The notes beneath the pieces were generated by a model, which ran no database searches, was not told where the DNA came from, and worked only from the letters and a program-made list of their open reading frames with translations. Source: Flavobacteriales bacterium (GTDB lineage Bacteria > Bacteroidota > Bacteroidia > Flavobacteriales_F > PHOS-HE28). Taken from it: a stretch of 64,000 nucleotides of DNA. This document shows, piece after piece, positions 1 through 8,429 of this stretch. The stretch lies in contig JACJZH010000003.1 of assembly GCA_020635695.1 (NCBI GenBank), positions 248,001 through 312,000 of the forward strand, read 5' to 3'. The translations under genes and the position numbers were made by a program. The stretch's first letter is position 1. Every line of letters begins with the position of its first letter.

Positions 1-965
1 GCCGGGTCGGTGATGCGCGCGAGGTCGGCCTGGCTCTGCACGATGGAACCCGAGGCACCGCCCTTCGCGTTGGGCACCAGCAGCGAGAAGCTCTCCTGCT
101 TGCCGTAGCTCCAGTCGGTCACGTAGTCGCGGTCCAGGCCTTCGGTGCGGATGTCGTCCGCGGGACTGCCGTCCGGCCGGATGGTCAGTTCGCTCTTCCC
201 GCGGGTGGTGTACTGGCCATACTCCCAGGTGCTCCAGAGCAGCCCCAGGTTGCAGCTGGCCGCCAGCACCACGGCAGCCAGGCCCAGCAGCGAGCGTTGC
301 ACGAAGCCGGCCAGGGCCTTCTCCCGCATGGCGCGCACCCCCTCGGCCAGCGCGAAGAGCACCAGCACGATGCCCAGGTAGTAGGTGATCTGCACGTGGT
401 TCATGCTGATCTCCAGCCCCAGGAACAGGGCGAACAAGGCCGCCCCCAGCAGCTTTTCGCCCCGGTACAGCAGGTAGAAGCCGCCGAGCACCATGGGCAT
501 GTAACCGATGGCGTTGGCCTTGCTGTTGTGGCCCGCCTCCAGGATGATGAAGAAGTAGCTGCTGAACGCGAAGGCCACCGACCCCACCACCCCGAGCCAG
601 GGGTCCACCCGCAGGCAGCGCAGCAGGATGAACATGCCCACGAGATAGAGGAAGAGGAAGCCAGCCGGGCGCGGAAGGAAGCCGTGGAACAGCCGGTCCA
701 CATGGTGCAACAGGTTGGCGCTCCACTGCACGCTCACCTGGTAGGCGGGCATGCCGCTGAACATGCTGCCCGTCCAGAGGGGTTCGTCCCCGTAGGCATC
801 GCGGTGCTCGATCACCTCCTGGGCCATGCCCTGCCAGTTGCGCTTGTCGCCCTGCACCAGGCGCTTGCCTTCCAGCACGGGGCTGAAGTAGGCCAGGCTC
901 AGCAGGTAGAAGAGCACGATGGCCGCACCGGCGGGGAGCAGCTTCTTCCAGTCGAAGGTGTTCAT
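1..965 (-). CDS. YfhO-family polytopic membrane protein (partial, C-terminus beyond left edge)
   Basis: The minus-strand frame starts at the ATG at 965-963 and stays open to the window edge, so only about the first 321 residues are present. The protein begins MNTFDWKKLLPAG, enters a hydrophobic segment, then has a soluble loop (DKRNWQGMAQEVIEHRDAYG, GSMFSGMPAYQ) and several membrane helices. This layout matches Bacteroidota YfhO-type proteins, large membrane proteins related to GT-C glycosyltransferases whose substrate is usually unknown. It lies 10 nt downstream of the DUF4834 gene and probably shares its promoter. Family assignment rests on the loop pattern and topology; function is inferred. 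Confidence 0.75.
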   Translation of the reverse strand, partial: MNTFDWKKLLPAGAAIVLFYLLSLAYFSPVLEGKRLVQGDKRNWQGMAQEVIEHRDAYGDEPLWTGSMFSGMPAYQVSVQWSANLLHHVDRLFHGFLPRPAGFLFLYLVGMFILLRCLRVDPWLGVVGSVAFAFSSYFFIILEAGHNSKANAIGYMPMVLGGFYLLYRGEKLLGAALFALFLGLEISMNHVQITYYLGIVLVLFALAEGVRAMREKALAGFVQRSLLGLAAVVLAASCNLGLLWSTWEYGQYTTRGKSELTIRPDGSPADDIRTEGLDRDYVTDWSYGKQESFSLLVPNAKGGASGSIVQSQADLARITDP

Positions 966-975
966 GATGGCTGGT

Positions 976-1215
976 TCAGTTCACTTCCTCGTAATCGGCA
1001 TCCACCACATCGGGACCGTTGGTACGGCCACCCTTGCGGTCGGGGCGCTCGATGCGCACATCGCCGGGCTCGCGTCCATCCGGCGGGGTCTGGCGGAAGG
1101 ACCCCCGGGCGTTCCGGGAGGCTCCGGCGAAGCGCATGATGAAGCGCAGCACGACCCACACGGCCACGAGCACGAGCACGGTGCGGAAGGTCCCCTGCAG
1201 GCTGAGGAAGAGCAT
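976..1215 (-). CDS. DUF4834-family small membrane protein
   Basis: A 79-residue protein starting MLFLSLQGTFRTVLVLVA. One hydrophobic segment (about residues 8-28, ending LRFIMRF) is followed by a charged, Gly/Arg/Asp-rich tail ending DADYEEVN. This short membrane anchor plus acidic/basic tail is typical of DUF4834 proteins of Bacteroidota, whose function is unknown. A -7 element (TACCTTTG) ends only 7 nt before the ATG, so the transcript should be nearly leaderless. The next gene downstream is the YfhO-family gene, as expected for a two-gene operon. Confidence 0.75.
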   Translation of the reverse strand: MLFLSLQGTFRTVLVLVAVWVVLRFIMRFAGASRNARGSFRQTPPDGREPGDVRIERPDRKGGRTNGPDVVDADYEEVN

Positions 1216-1221
1216 GGCCGT

Positions 1222-1229
1222 CAAAGGTA
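1222..1229 (-). promoter_or_regulatory. -7 promoter element TACCTTTG for DUF4834/YfhO operon
   Basis: An exact TAnnTTTG match on the minus strand, immediately upstream of the DUF4834 start at 1215. No TTG was found at the usual -33 spacing. It is back to back with the helicase promoter at 1249-1256. Confidence 0.6.
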
Positions 1230-1248
1230 GCGGGCCACCGGGAACCCG

Positions 1249-1256
1249 TACCTTTG
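1249..1256 (+). promoter_or_regulatory. -7 promoter element TACCTTTG for DEAD-box helicase
   Basis: An exact TAnnTTTG match on the plus strand, leaving a leader of roughly 70 nt before the helicase ATG. It forms a divergent pair with the element at 1222-1229. Confidence 0.6.
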
Positions 1257-1329
1257 CGGCTTCCGGCGTGTTGCCGGACCAGCATCCGGGCGCTGAAGCC
1301 CGCTCCGTTCCCCCAGCCCCCCGTTCGAT

Positions 1330-3090
1330 ATGACCTCCTTCTCCACGCTCGGCCTCCGGGCGGAACTCCTGCACGCCCTCGAGGAAATGGGCTTCACCTC
1401 GCCCACCCCCGTGCAGGAACAGGCCATCCCACGCCTGCTCGGCAGCGACCACGACCTGGTGGTGCTGGCCCAGACCGGCACGGGCAAGACCGCCGCTTTC
1501 GGACTGCCCCTGCTGGAGGAGATCGACCCGAAGGACCGCTCGGTGCAGGCGCTCGTGCTCGCCCCCACGCGCGAGCTCTGTGTCCAGATCACCGGCGACC
1601 TGGAGCGGTTCTCCGCGCAGCTCCCCGGGGTCAACCCCGTGGCCATCTACGGGGGGGCCAGCATCCGTGAGCAGATCCGCGCCATCCAGCGCGGGGCCAA
1701 CATCATCGTGGCCACCCCCGGGCGCCTGCTCGACCTGCTGGGCAGGGACAACATCCTGGACCTGTCCCGCGTGCAGGTGGTGGTGCTCGACGAGGCCGAT
1801 GAGATGCTGAACATGGGCTTCCAGGAGGACCTCACCTCCATCCTCTCGGCCACGCCGGACAACAAGCGCACCTGGCTGTTCAGCGCCACCATGGGCCGCG
1901 AGGTGCGGCAGATCGCCAAGCGCTACATGCACGGCACGGAGGAGCTGCAGGTGGGCGAACGCAACGCCGCAGCCGCCGAGATCAAGCACCAGTACACCGT
2001 GGTGCACAGCCGCGACCGCTACGGCGCCCTGAAGCGCTTCGTGGACGCCGACCCGGACCTCTTCGCCATCGTGTTCTGCCGCACCAAGCACGAGACCCAG
2101 CAGCTGGCCACCCAGCTGGTGAAGGACGGCTACGTGGCCGACGCCATCCACGGCGACCTGAGCCAGGCGCAGCGCGACCACGTGATGGGCCGCTACCGGG
2201 CCCGCACCCTGCAGCTGCTGATCGCCACCGACGTGGCCGCGCGCGGGATCGACGTGAACGACGTGACGCACGTGATCCACTTCGACCTGCCCAACGAGGC
2301 CGAGAGCTACACCCACCGCAGCGGCCGCACCGCGCGGGCCGGGCGCTCCGGCATCTCGCTCAGCATCATCGGCGTCCGCGAACGGCGGAAGGTGCAGCAG
2401 CTGGAGCGCATGCTGAAGACGCACTTCACCTACGTGCGCGTACCCGGCGGGCCCGAGATCGGCCAGGCCCAGCTGATGGCCTACCTGGGCAAGCTGAAGC
2501 GCGTGCAGGTGGACCACGAAGCGTTGGAGGCGCTCCTGCCCATCGCCCACGATCAACTGGCGGAGTTCAGCAAGGAACAGCTGATCGAGCGCTTCATGAG
2601 CGTGGCCTTCGACCGACTGCTGGGCCAGTTCGGCGCCCTGCCGGACCTGAACATCGACCTCAGCGCCAAGGACCATACCCTGCGCAACGACCGCCCCAGC
2701 TCCCGCGAACGCTTCACCACGGGCCGGCAGCTCTTCATCAACCTGGGTCGTGAGCATGGCTTCGACAAGGGGAAGATGCTCGGCTACATCTGCGGCATCA
2801 GCGGCCTGTCCGGCGACATGATCGGCCGCATGTACATCGACCAGTACCACGCCTTCATCGACATCGAGCCGGACCACTTCCAGCAGGTGTTCAACTCGCT
2901 GAAGGGTGCCAACTACCAGGGCCGCAAAGTGCGCGTGGACGAGGGCCGTGGGCAGCAGGACCGTGGCGACCGCCCCCGGCAGGACCGCGGCGACCGGCCC
3001 CAGCATCGCAAGGGGCCCCGCTCCTTCGACAAGGGTCCGAAGAAGCCCCACCGCAAGGGACCGAAGAGCGGCGGCCGCCGCTTCGACTAG
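1330..3090 (+). CDS. DEAD-box ATP-dependent RNA helicase (DeaD/CsdA-like)
   Basis: A 586-residue protein with every DEAD-box signature: Q motif PTPVQEQAI (about 25-33), Walker A AQTGTGKT (47-54), PTREL (79-83), DEAD (154-157), SAT (185-187), ATDVAARGID (299-308) and HRSGRTARAG (329-338). A DbpA-type RNA-binding fold (about 455-540, LFINLGREHGFDKGKMLGYI) follows, then a Lys/Arg/Gly-rich tail. It should unwind RNA duplexes in ribosome assembly or cold adaptation. It stands alone downstream of its own -7 element. Its stop codon overlaps the convergent AlkD gene stop within a CTAG palindrome. Confidence 0.95.
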   Translation: MTSFSTLGLRAELLHALEEMGFTSPTPVQEQAIPRLLGSDHDLVVLAQTGTGKTAAFGLPLLEEIDPKDRSVQALVLAPTRELCVQITGDLERFSAQLPGVNPVAIYGGASIREQIRAIQRGANIIVATPGRLLDLLGRDNILDLSRVQVVVLDEADEMLNMGFQEDLTSILSATPDNKRTWLFSATMGREVRQIAKRYMHGTEELQVGERNAAAAEIKHQYTVVHSRDRYGALKRFVDADPDLFAIVFCRTKHETQQLATQLVKDGYVADAIHGDLSQAQRDHVMGRYRARTLQLLIATDVAARGIDVNDVTHVIHFDLPNEAESYTHRSGRTARAGRSGISLSIIGVRERRKVQQLERMLKTHFTYVRVPGGPEIGQAQLMAYLGKLKRVQVDHEALEALLPIAHDQLAEFSKEQLIERFMSVAFDRLLGQFGALPDLNIDLSAKDHTLRNDRPSSRERFTTGRQLFINLGREHGFDKGKMLGYICGISGLSGDMIGRMYIDQYHAFIDIEPDHFQQVFNSLKGANYQGRKVRVDEGRGQQDRGDRPRQDRGDRPQHRKGPRSFDKGPKKPHRKGPKSGGRRFD

Positions 3091-3764
3091 AGCTTCCGCA
3101 GCGCCTCGCGCACGCTGAGCGGGCTCAGGGTCCGTGACGCCACGAAGGCCTTCACCGCCTCGGGATCGGTATCGGCATAGGCCCGCAGTGCCCAACCGAT
3201 CGCCTTCCGGATGAAGAAGTCCGGATGCCCGGCATGCCGCGCGCAATTGGCGAAGAGGAGCTCCGCGTCGGTATCCGCCTTCCACTTCAGTTGGAAGAGG
3301 ATGGCCGTGCGGTCCAGCCACAGGTCCGGGCTTTCGATCCAGCGCGTGTTCCAGGCCGGGATCTCCCCGGAGTAGCGCTTCAGCACCACGCCCACCACGT
3401 TGGCGGCCAGCGCGTCCACGGTATCCCACCAGCTCTTCGTGGTGATCAGTTCCTCCAGCAGCGGCAGGTGTTCAGGGCCCAGTTGCTTCGCCTGGCGCAC
3501 GAGCAGGTCCACGGCGGTGTAGTGCCATTCCCGCTCGGGCTGCGCGAACGCGGACCGGGCGATCGCCGGCAGCTCCTGCAGGGCCGGCTTCCCGAAGCGG
3601 GACAGGTGCTCCTTCAGCAGGGCACGCCGCAGCGGGGTCTTGAGCCCGAAGAAGGGCGCGATGTCCTTCATGTAGGCCTGCATCTCGGCCGCGCTCTCCG
3701 CGCACCGGCGGGTCTCGAAAGCCTCCCGCAGTGGCTCCAGCCACGGATGCAAGGGCCTGCTCAT
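3087..3764 (-). CDS. DNA alkylation repair protein, AlkD-like HEAT-repeat glycosylase
   Basis: A 225-residue, all-helical protein with AlkD family hallmarks: an early FFGLKTPLRRALLKEHL stretch, a central TKSWWDTVDALA segment, then PDLWLDRTAILFQLKWK and FIRKAIGWALRAYA. AlkD-type enzymes remove positively charged alkylated bases such as 3-methyl- and 7-methylguanine. The Trp and Asp residues of the WWDTVD and LWLDRTA segments match the known DNA-contact and catalytic positions. Its start overlaps the LOG gene stop by 4 nt (ATGA), so the two are probably co-transcribed. Length is normal for the family. Confidence 0.9.
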   Translation of the reverse strand: MSRPLHPWLEPLREAFETRRCAESAAEMQAYMKDIAPFFGLKTPLRRALLKEHLSRFGKPALQELPAIARSAFAQPEREWHYTAVDLLVRQAKQLGPEHLPLLEELITTKSWWDTVDALAANVVGVVLKRYSGEIPAWNTRWIESPDLWLDRTAILFQLKWKADTDAELLFANCARHAGHPDFFIRKAIGWALRAYADTDPEAVKAFVASRTLSPLSVREALRKL

Positions 3765-4306
3765 ACCCGCACGATACGTCCCAGCAGGTCGTCGATCAGG
3801 GTGGCCACGTCATGGTGGGCCAGCACCCGTGTATCGTCGTGCAGGAAGCCTTCCTCCCGCATGTGCGCCATCTGCGTCAGGAGGCCATCGTAGTAACCCT
3901 TGACGTTCAACAGGCCCATGGGCTTGGCATGCAGGCGCAACTGTTTCCAGGTGAGCAGCTCGAACAACTCGTCCATGGTGCCGAAGCCGCCCGGCAGCGC
4001 GATCACCGCCTGGCTGCGCTGGTGCATCACCATCTTCCGCTCGTGCATGTCCTTCACGAGGATCAGCTCGGACACGCGCTCATGGGCCACTTCCTTCTCG
4101 GTCATGAAACCGGGGATCACGCCCACCACGTGGCCTCCGGCTTCCATCGCCGCATCGGCCACGGCGCCCATCAGGCCAACATGCCCGCCGCCGTAAACCA
4201 CGCCCAACCCGCGTTCGGCCAGTGCACGGCCCACGGAGCGGGCAGCCTCCAGGTACACGGGATCATGGCCGGTGCTGGCCCCGCAGAAGACGGCGAAGTG
4301 GGTCAT
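3761..4306 (-). CDS. LOG-family nucleotide 5'-monophosphate phosphoribohydrolase (TIGR00730)
   Basis: A 181-residue Rossmann-fold protein beginning MTHFAVFCGAST. It contains GGGHVGLMG (about 39-47) and the family signature PGGFGTMDELFE. LOG-family proteins hydrolyse nucleoside 5'-monophosphates such as cytokinin ribotides to base and ribose 5-phosphate; bacterial members are often called putative lysine decarboxylases in error. The physiological substrate here is unknown. The first 65 bp of the gene region (4245-4309) are duplicated exactly at 8923-8987 inside a pseudogene. A degenerate -7 element (TAACTTCC) precedes the ATG. Confidence 0.9.
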   Translation of the reverse strand: MTHFAVFCGASTGHDPVYLEAARSVGRALAERGLGVVYGGGHVGLMGAVADAAMEAGGHVVGVIPGFMTEKEVAHERVSELILVKDMHERKMVMHQRSQAVIALPGGFGTMDELFELLTWKQLRLHAKPMGLLNVKGYYDGLLTQMAHMREEGFLHDDTRVLAHHDVATLIDDLLGRIVRV

Positions 4307-4309
4307 GGG
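4245..4309. repeat. 65-bp direct repeat, copy A (5' end of LOG gene)
   Basis: Identical base for base to 8923-8987. It covers the first 20 or so codons of the LOG gene and the three bases upstream of its ATG. Similarity continues weakly into the upstream promoter region. Confidence 0.95.
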
Positions 4310-4364
4310 TGGAAGTTACCTACCGCCGGAGCGTTGACCCAAGGATGTTGAGCGTACGTGGGGC

Positions 4365-5927
4365 TCAGGGTATCCCCTCCAGGTCCAACAGCTCCCGGAT
4401 CGCCGGGTCCAACCTCGGGGTCACATCCGGTCCAAAGGCGCGTTCCACCCCATGATCGAAGGCCGTAAGCTCCCCGACGGGCCACATGGCCCGCGTTCGT
4501 TGGAAGCGATGCATGGCCGCGGTATCGGTCGCCGTGCGTCGATCGAACATGGCGGCTGCCGTTCCCCAGCCGGCACCGAAGGTCAGCTGGTACTTCCGCT
4601 CGGTGCCCGCACCCGCCATGATGCGGCCGAGCAGCTGCGGATCGTGCCCGTACTTGCGGCCCAGCACCCAACCGGTGGCTTCGTCCATGGGCAGCGGTCG
4701 ATCTTCCTGCCGGACCAGGAAGACCAACGAGGACAGTCCGCAGAACCCCACGAAACCCCAGGCGGCCCAGGTTCCGCGGCGTTGCACAAGGCCTTCCAAC
4801 ACCAACAATGCCACCAGCGGAACGATGAACGGGAAATACCGGTAGTACACATAGCCTGCGCCGTCATCCCGCGGTTCGAAGAAGGGGGCGAACACCACCA
4901 CGGCCCAGAACACGGCGATCAGCCACAGGCCCATGTACACCACGCGACGTTGGGCCGCCGGCACACCGCGCAGCCCCAGCCCACCCCACACGAGCAGGCC
5001 GGCGGTGATCAGCACAAGCACCCGGACCAGCGGGGCATCGACCGCGGTCATGAACAAGGAACCCGGCAGCCAGGTGGTCCAGAAGGCCAGCAGCCGCCCG
5101 GGAGCATCCACCAGATGCAAGGGATCCCGCTCCAAGCCGCGGATCGAGAACATGGGCAACTGCTCCAGTTGGAACCCGTGATCCACCCACAGACGCGTGA
5201 GCACATGTGGAAGGAGACCAAGCACCGCTCCGAGCAGGAACTTCAACACGTGTCCCGCACGCGCCTGCACTCCTGACGCCCCCAGCCATACGAACCCCAC
5301 ATAGGCCGGTACCAGCAACGCGGCGTCGTACGCCAGCATGCACAGTGCCCCCACCCCCACCCCGAGCAGCAAGGGGCGTTCCACCGGACGCTGAACGGCC
5401 GCCAGGAGCAGGAAGGGTGCGAACGAGACCAATGCATGAAGACCCATGTTGATGGTGCCCCATGGAAGCATCAATGGCACGGCCAGGACCGTCCACAAGG
5501 TGAACGCGAGGGCGGCCCGCGGGCTGAAGGAACGACGGGCCACCAGGATCTGGACTGCACGGCAGCCGCTGTCCGCCACCAAGGCCGCCCAGGAAAGCGG
5601 CGGCATGACGGAGGCCAACGGAACAAACACCCGGGCCAGCAGGCTCAGCAACAACGACCCACCCTCATGCGGGTAATGGACCCACTGCAGGTAGGCCGCT
5701 CCGCCCGAGCGCCAGGCGTCCTCCAAGCCCAGGCCCCAGGCCAACTGATCGGGGGAGGTGTTCCACGTGTGGGCAGCCACGCCATGGACCCCACGCAACA
5801 CGGTCCCCAGCAGGACCCACCACCCCCAGGGGATCCGTTCCAGGCGGGTTGGGACACGATCCTGCTGCACAGGTCCGGAGGTGACCATGTGCGAAGTTGC
5901 ACAATGCCGGAACTTCAGCATCCTCAT
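4365..5927 (-). CDS. polytopic membrane protein of unknown function
   Basis: About 520 residues with roughly ten hydrophobic segments, an early periplasmic-type loop (HTWNTSPDQLAWGLGLEDAW) and a soluble C-terminal domain of about 100 residues. The layout resembles GT-C or PMT-like membrane glycosyltransferases, but no catalytic motif was recognised, so no function is assigned. The start is uncertain: a second in-frame ATG at 5888 is preceded by a CAACTTCG sequence resembling a -7 element and would remove 13 residues. It is separated by 46 nt from the SUFU gene upstream on the same strand. Confidence 0.7.
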   Translation of the reverse strand: MRMLKFRHCATSHMVTSGPVQQDRVPTRLERIPWGWWVLLGTVLRGVHGVAAHTWNTSPDQLAWGLGLEDAWRSGGAAYLQWVHYPHEGGSLLLSLLARVFVPLASVMPPLSWAALVADSGCRAVQILVARRSFSPRAALAFTLWTVLAVPLMLPWGTINMGLHALVSFAPFLLLAAVQRPVERPLLLGVGVGALCMLAYDAALLVPAYVGFVWLGASGVQARAGHVLKFLLGAVLGLLPHVLTRLWVDHGFQLEQLPMFSIRGLERDPLHLVDAPGRLLAFWTTWLPGSLFMTAVDAPLVRVLVLITAGLLVWGGLGLRGVPAAQRRVVYMGLWLIAVFWAVVVFAPFFEPRDDGAGYVYYRYFPFIVPLVALLVLEGLVQRRGTWAAWGFVGFCGLSSLVFLVRQEDRPLPMDEATGWVLGRKYGHDPQLLGRIMAGAGTERKYQLTFGAGWGTAAAMFDRRTATDTAAMHRFQRTRAMWPVGELTAFDHGVERAFGPDVTPRLDPAIRELLDLEGIP

Positions 5928-5973
5928 GGCTCCATCCTGGCGGCACGACCCGAAGGCCGGTCCCTGCCCGGTG

Positions 5974-6615
5974 TCACAGCCGGGTCACCAGCAGCGGATC
6001 CACCGCGCGCTTTGCGTTGAGCAGGTCCTCCACCGCGCCCACCGTGGGGTCCTGCTGCAGCTCCTCCACCTCTGCGGTGGTGAGCCCCACCAGTTGCAGG
6101 AAGCGCACCTCGCCGTGCGGGGTGGTGATGGTACCCAGTTCGGGATCCTCGGTGATCGCCAGCCCGGTGATGTCCGTGTCCTTTCCCAGCCGGATGGGAC
6201 CGTTGCCGGGGATGAACTCATTGGGCTCGAACCAGCGCCCGCTGTCATGCAGGTAGCGAGCCAGGTTGTTCATCAGGCCAGTGACCCAGGTGGGGTCGCC
6301 CTCCTCGCCGGGCTCCGGTACCACGCGGAAGGTGAGCTCAAAGCCCAGGCCACTGTACAGGGCACCCACCGCGGACTCATCGTAGTACAGGGCGCTCAGG
6401 CCATAGCTCACCACATGGATGTGTGCGGGATCGCCTGGATGGTCGTAGAAGCTCGTGCCATCCAGGGGATCGGTGCCACCTGCGATGAAATGCAGCGGAG
6501 GCGCATAGTGCCTGGGCTTCCGTTCGCCATACAGGGTGGCGAGGTGCGCATCGATGCAATGCCAACCGACGGCATCCTCCGGCGTGTAGATGGAGGTGTA
6601 CTCCTCGAGGGTCAT
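5974..6615 (-). CDS. suppressor of fused (SUFU) domain protein
   Basis: A 213-residue protein whose N-terminal half (GWHCIDAHLATLYG, YAPPLHFIAGGTDPLDG, HVVSYGLSALYYDE) follows the bacterial SUFU-domain pattern. In bacteria this fold is often an immunity protein of polymorphic toxin systems, but many members stand alone and their role is unknown. No toxin gene is adjacent. The start at MTLEEYTS was chosen because a TACTTTCG -7 element lies 18 nt upstream; a longer reading would run across that promoter. Confidence 0.8.
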   Translation of the reverse strand: MTLEEYTSIYTPEDAVGWHCIDAHLATLYGERKPRHYAPPLHFIAGGTDPLDGTSFYDHPGDPAHIHVVSYGLSALYYDESAVGALYSGLGFELTFRVVPEPGEEGDPTWVTGLMNNLARYLHDSGRWFEPNEFIPGNGPIRLGKDTDITGLAITEDPELGTITTPHGEVRFLQLVGLTTAEVEELQQDPTVGAVEDLLNAKRAVDPLLVTRL

Positions 6616-6633
6616 GGGCGGTGTTGGTCTGGA

Positions 6634-6641
6634 CGAAAGTA
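6634..6641 (-). promoter_or_regulatory. -7-like promoter element TACTTTCG for SUFU gene
   Basis: One mismatch to TAnnTTTG, 18 nt upstream of the SUFU ATG. The rest of the gap 6616-6899 shows no gene, clear hairpin or second promoter that I could identify. Confidence 0.45.
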
Positions 6642-6899
6642 CCGGGCGCAGTGATGACGAAGGCCTGTACGCGCTGTAGTACCAAGGAGCCAGTGATGCG
6701 CGCTGCCCACACCTGAAACGGAGAGCCACGAGCAACAGACGCTTGTGCGCCTTGCATTACACAACGCTGCAGGCAGATGAGGACCTCAGGCAACCCTGAA
6801 CGCAGCCAATTGGTCATCCCTACCTGCGTAGTGACCATGACGACCGCACATGGAGACAACGCCTGCATCAAGAACGCATCGACCTTGCACCAGACCTTC

Positions 6900-8318
6900 A
6901 TGAAGTTCCTGTCACACCTACTCCTGCTGCTCGCCGCCGCGCCCCTCTGTCCTGCGCAGAACATCAGCTTCACCCTGGCCACCCCGCAACCGGCGTTGAT
7001 CGAGGTCTACTCCGGCTCATCCGCCAGCGGCGACATCGACGGGGATGGCGACAATGATCTCCTGTTGGTGGGCCTGGACCCCGGCCGGCAGACCGCGCTT
7101 TACCTCAATGATGGCTTCGGGGGCTTCACGGAGATGACCACGCCATTCCCTGACGCCTCCAGCAGCGTCACACGCTTTGTGGACCTCGATGGCGACGGCG
7201 ACCTGGACCTCTTCTTTTCGGGCCTGGGATCTGGCGTACAGGAATTCGCGCACATCTATGTGAACGACGGACAGGGCTCGTTCACCCTGCTCCCCAACCC
7301 CGCGCTCCCGCAGTTCCAAGGCACCGGCGTGGCCATCGGTGATGTGGATGGTGATGGCGATCCGGACCTGTTGCTTGCGGTGAAGGACCAGAACAACACA
7401 TTCGTGGCCGACGTCTTCCTGAACGATGGCAGCGCCATGTTCACCGCGGCCGGTAGCACCGGGTTCACCCCAGTGGAGTTCGGGGCCGTCGTTTTCCTCG
7501 ATGCCGAGGGTGACGGGGACCTGGATGCCATCATCGCGGGCACCGACCAGAACGGCGACCCTTCGACCCTGCTGTACCTGAACGACGGTGGGGGCATCTT
7601 CGCTCCGGACACGGTCAACACCTTCGTTCCCCTGAACGCCAATGACGTGGATGTGGCGGATACCGATGGCGATGGCGACTTGGACATCCTGATGTCCGGG
7701 ACCACCGACCCGTTCGCGGTGCGCACGATCCTGTACCTGAACGATGGTGGCGGCCTTTTCACCGAACTGACCGCGACCGGCCTGCAGGACACCTTTGGGG
7801 GCACCAATGTGACGGCGGACATGGACAACGATGGCGACCAGGACCTGGTGATCATCGGCTCCCAGATGGGCGGGCTGCCCAACATCTACAACATCGTGTA
7901 CGAGAACCTCGGCGGTAACACCTTCGTCCCCACCGACACGGTGGGGGGCGAGTACATCGCCGTGTGCACGGCCGAAGACTTCACCGGAGATGGCCTTGTG
8001 GACCTGGTGGTCCAGGGCTTCGTGGACAACACGAACGTGTATTGGAACAACACGGTAACGACCGCCGTACGTGAACGCGAGGCCGGCATGTTGCAGGTGT
8101 ACCCCAGCCCGTCCGGCGGCCGTTTCACCATCCGCTGGGATGCCTCCGAGCGGGTACGGGCGCTACACGTGTACAGTGCCCAGGGCCGCTTGGTGCATAC
8201 GCAGCGTGCTGGCACGGGGATGTCCACGACGTTGGACCTGGACCTGCCCGCTGGCGCCTACCTCGTGCAACTGCGGACCGAGGACGCTGTGTTGACGAAG
8301 ACGGTGGTGGTGGAGTAA
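6900..8318 (+). CDS. secreted VCBS/FG-GAP repeat protein with T9SS sorting domain
   Basis: A 472-residue protein with a signal peptide (MKFLSHLLLLLAAAPLCPAQ). At least six Asp/Gly-rich repeats follow, such as DIDGDGDNDLLLVG, DLDGDGDLDLFFSG, DVDGDGDPDLLLA, DTDGDGDLDILMSG and DMDNDGDQDLVIIG, which typically bind calcium and form a beta-propeller. The last 75 residues or so (from LQVYPSPSGGRF to the end) are a type A T9SS C-terminal sorting domain. The protein should cross the outer membrane and be released or surface-anchored; its ligand is unknown. The start was chosen at the signal peptide, not at an upstream ATG in the same frame. Confidence 0.9.
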   Translation: MKFLSHLLLLLAAAPLCPAQNISFTLATPQPALIEVYSGSSASGDIDGDGDNDLLLVGLDPGRQTALYLNDGFGGFTEMTTPFPDASSSVTRFVDLDGDGDLDLFFSGLGSGVQEFAHIYVNDGQGSFTLLPNPALPQFQGTGVAIGDVDGDGDPDLLLAVKDQNNTFVADVFLNDGSAMFTAAGSTGFTPVEFGAVVFLDAEGDGDLDAIIAGTDQNGDPSTLLYLNDGGGIFAPDTVNTFVPLNANDVDVADTDGDGDLDILMSGTTDPFAVRTILYLNDGGGLFTELTATGLQDTFGGTNVTADMDNDGDQDLVIIGSQMGGLPNIYNIVYENLGGNTFVPTDTVGGEYIAVCTAEDFTGDGLVDLVVQGFVDNTNVYWNNTVTTAVREREAGMLQVYPSPSGGRFTIRWDASERVRALHVYSAQGRLVHTQRAGTGMSTTLDLDLPAGAYLVQLRTEDAVLTKTVVVE

Positions 8319-8429
8319 GGGCGCCGAGCGATCGGCACGCCACACAGTACCGCAGGGTCATCTGCAATAGCGCGGCCGCTAGACCATGACGGAGGTCGCC
8401 AGGACATCCTGCCGCTTAGCTGGTCGGTA

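Noticed and set aside
976..3429. Very long minus-strand open frame opposite the DEAD-box helicase
   Set aside because: Its composition is the complement of the helicase codons (Leu/Val/His/Gly-rich with no family motif). Only its last 79 codons are a real gene, DUF4834.
6616..6899. Riboswitch or structured leader before the VCBS gene
   Set aside because: I found no stable nested stems or known riboswitch core; the gap holds only the SUFU promoter-like element.
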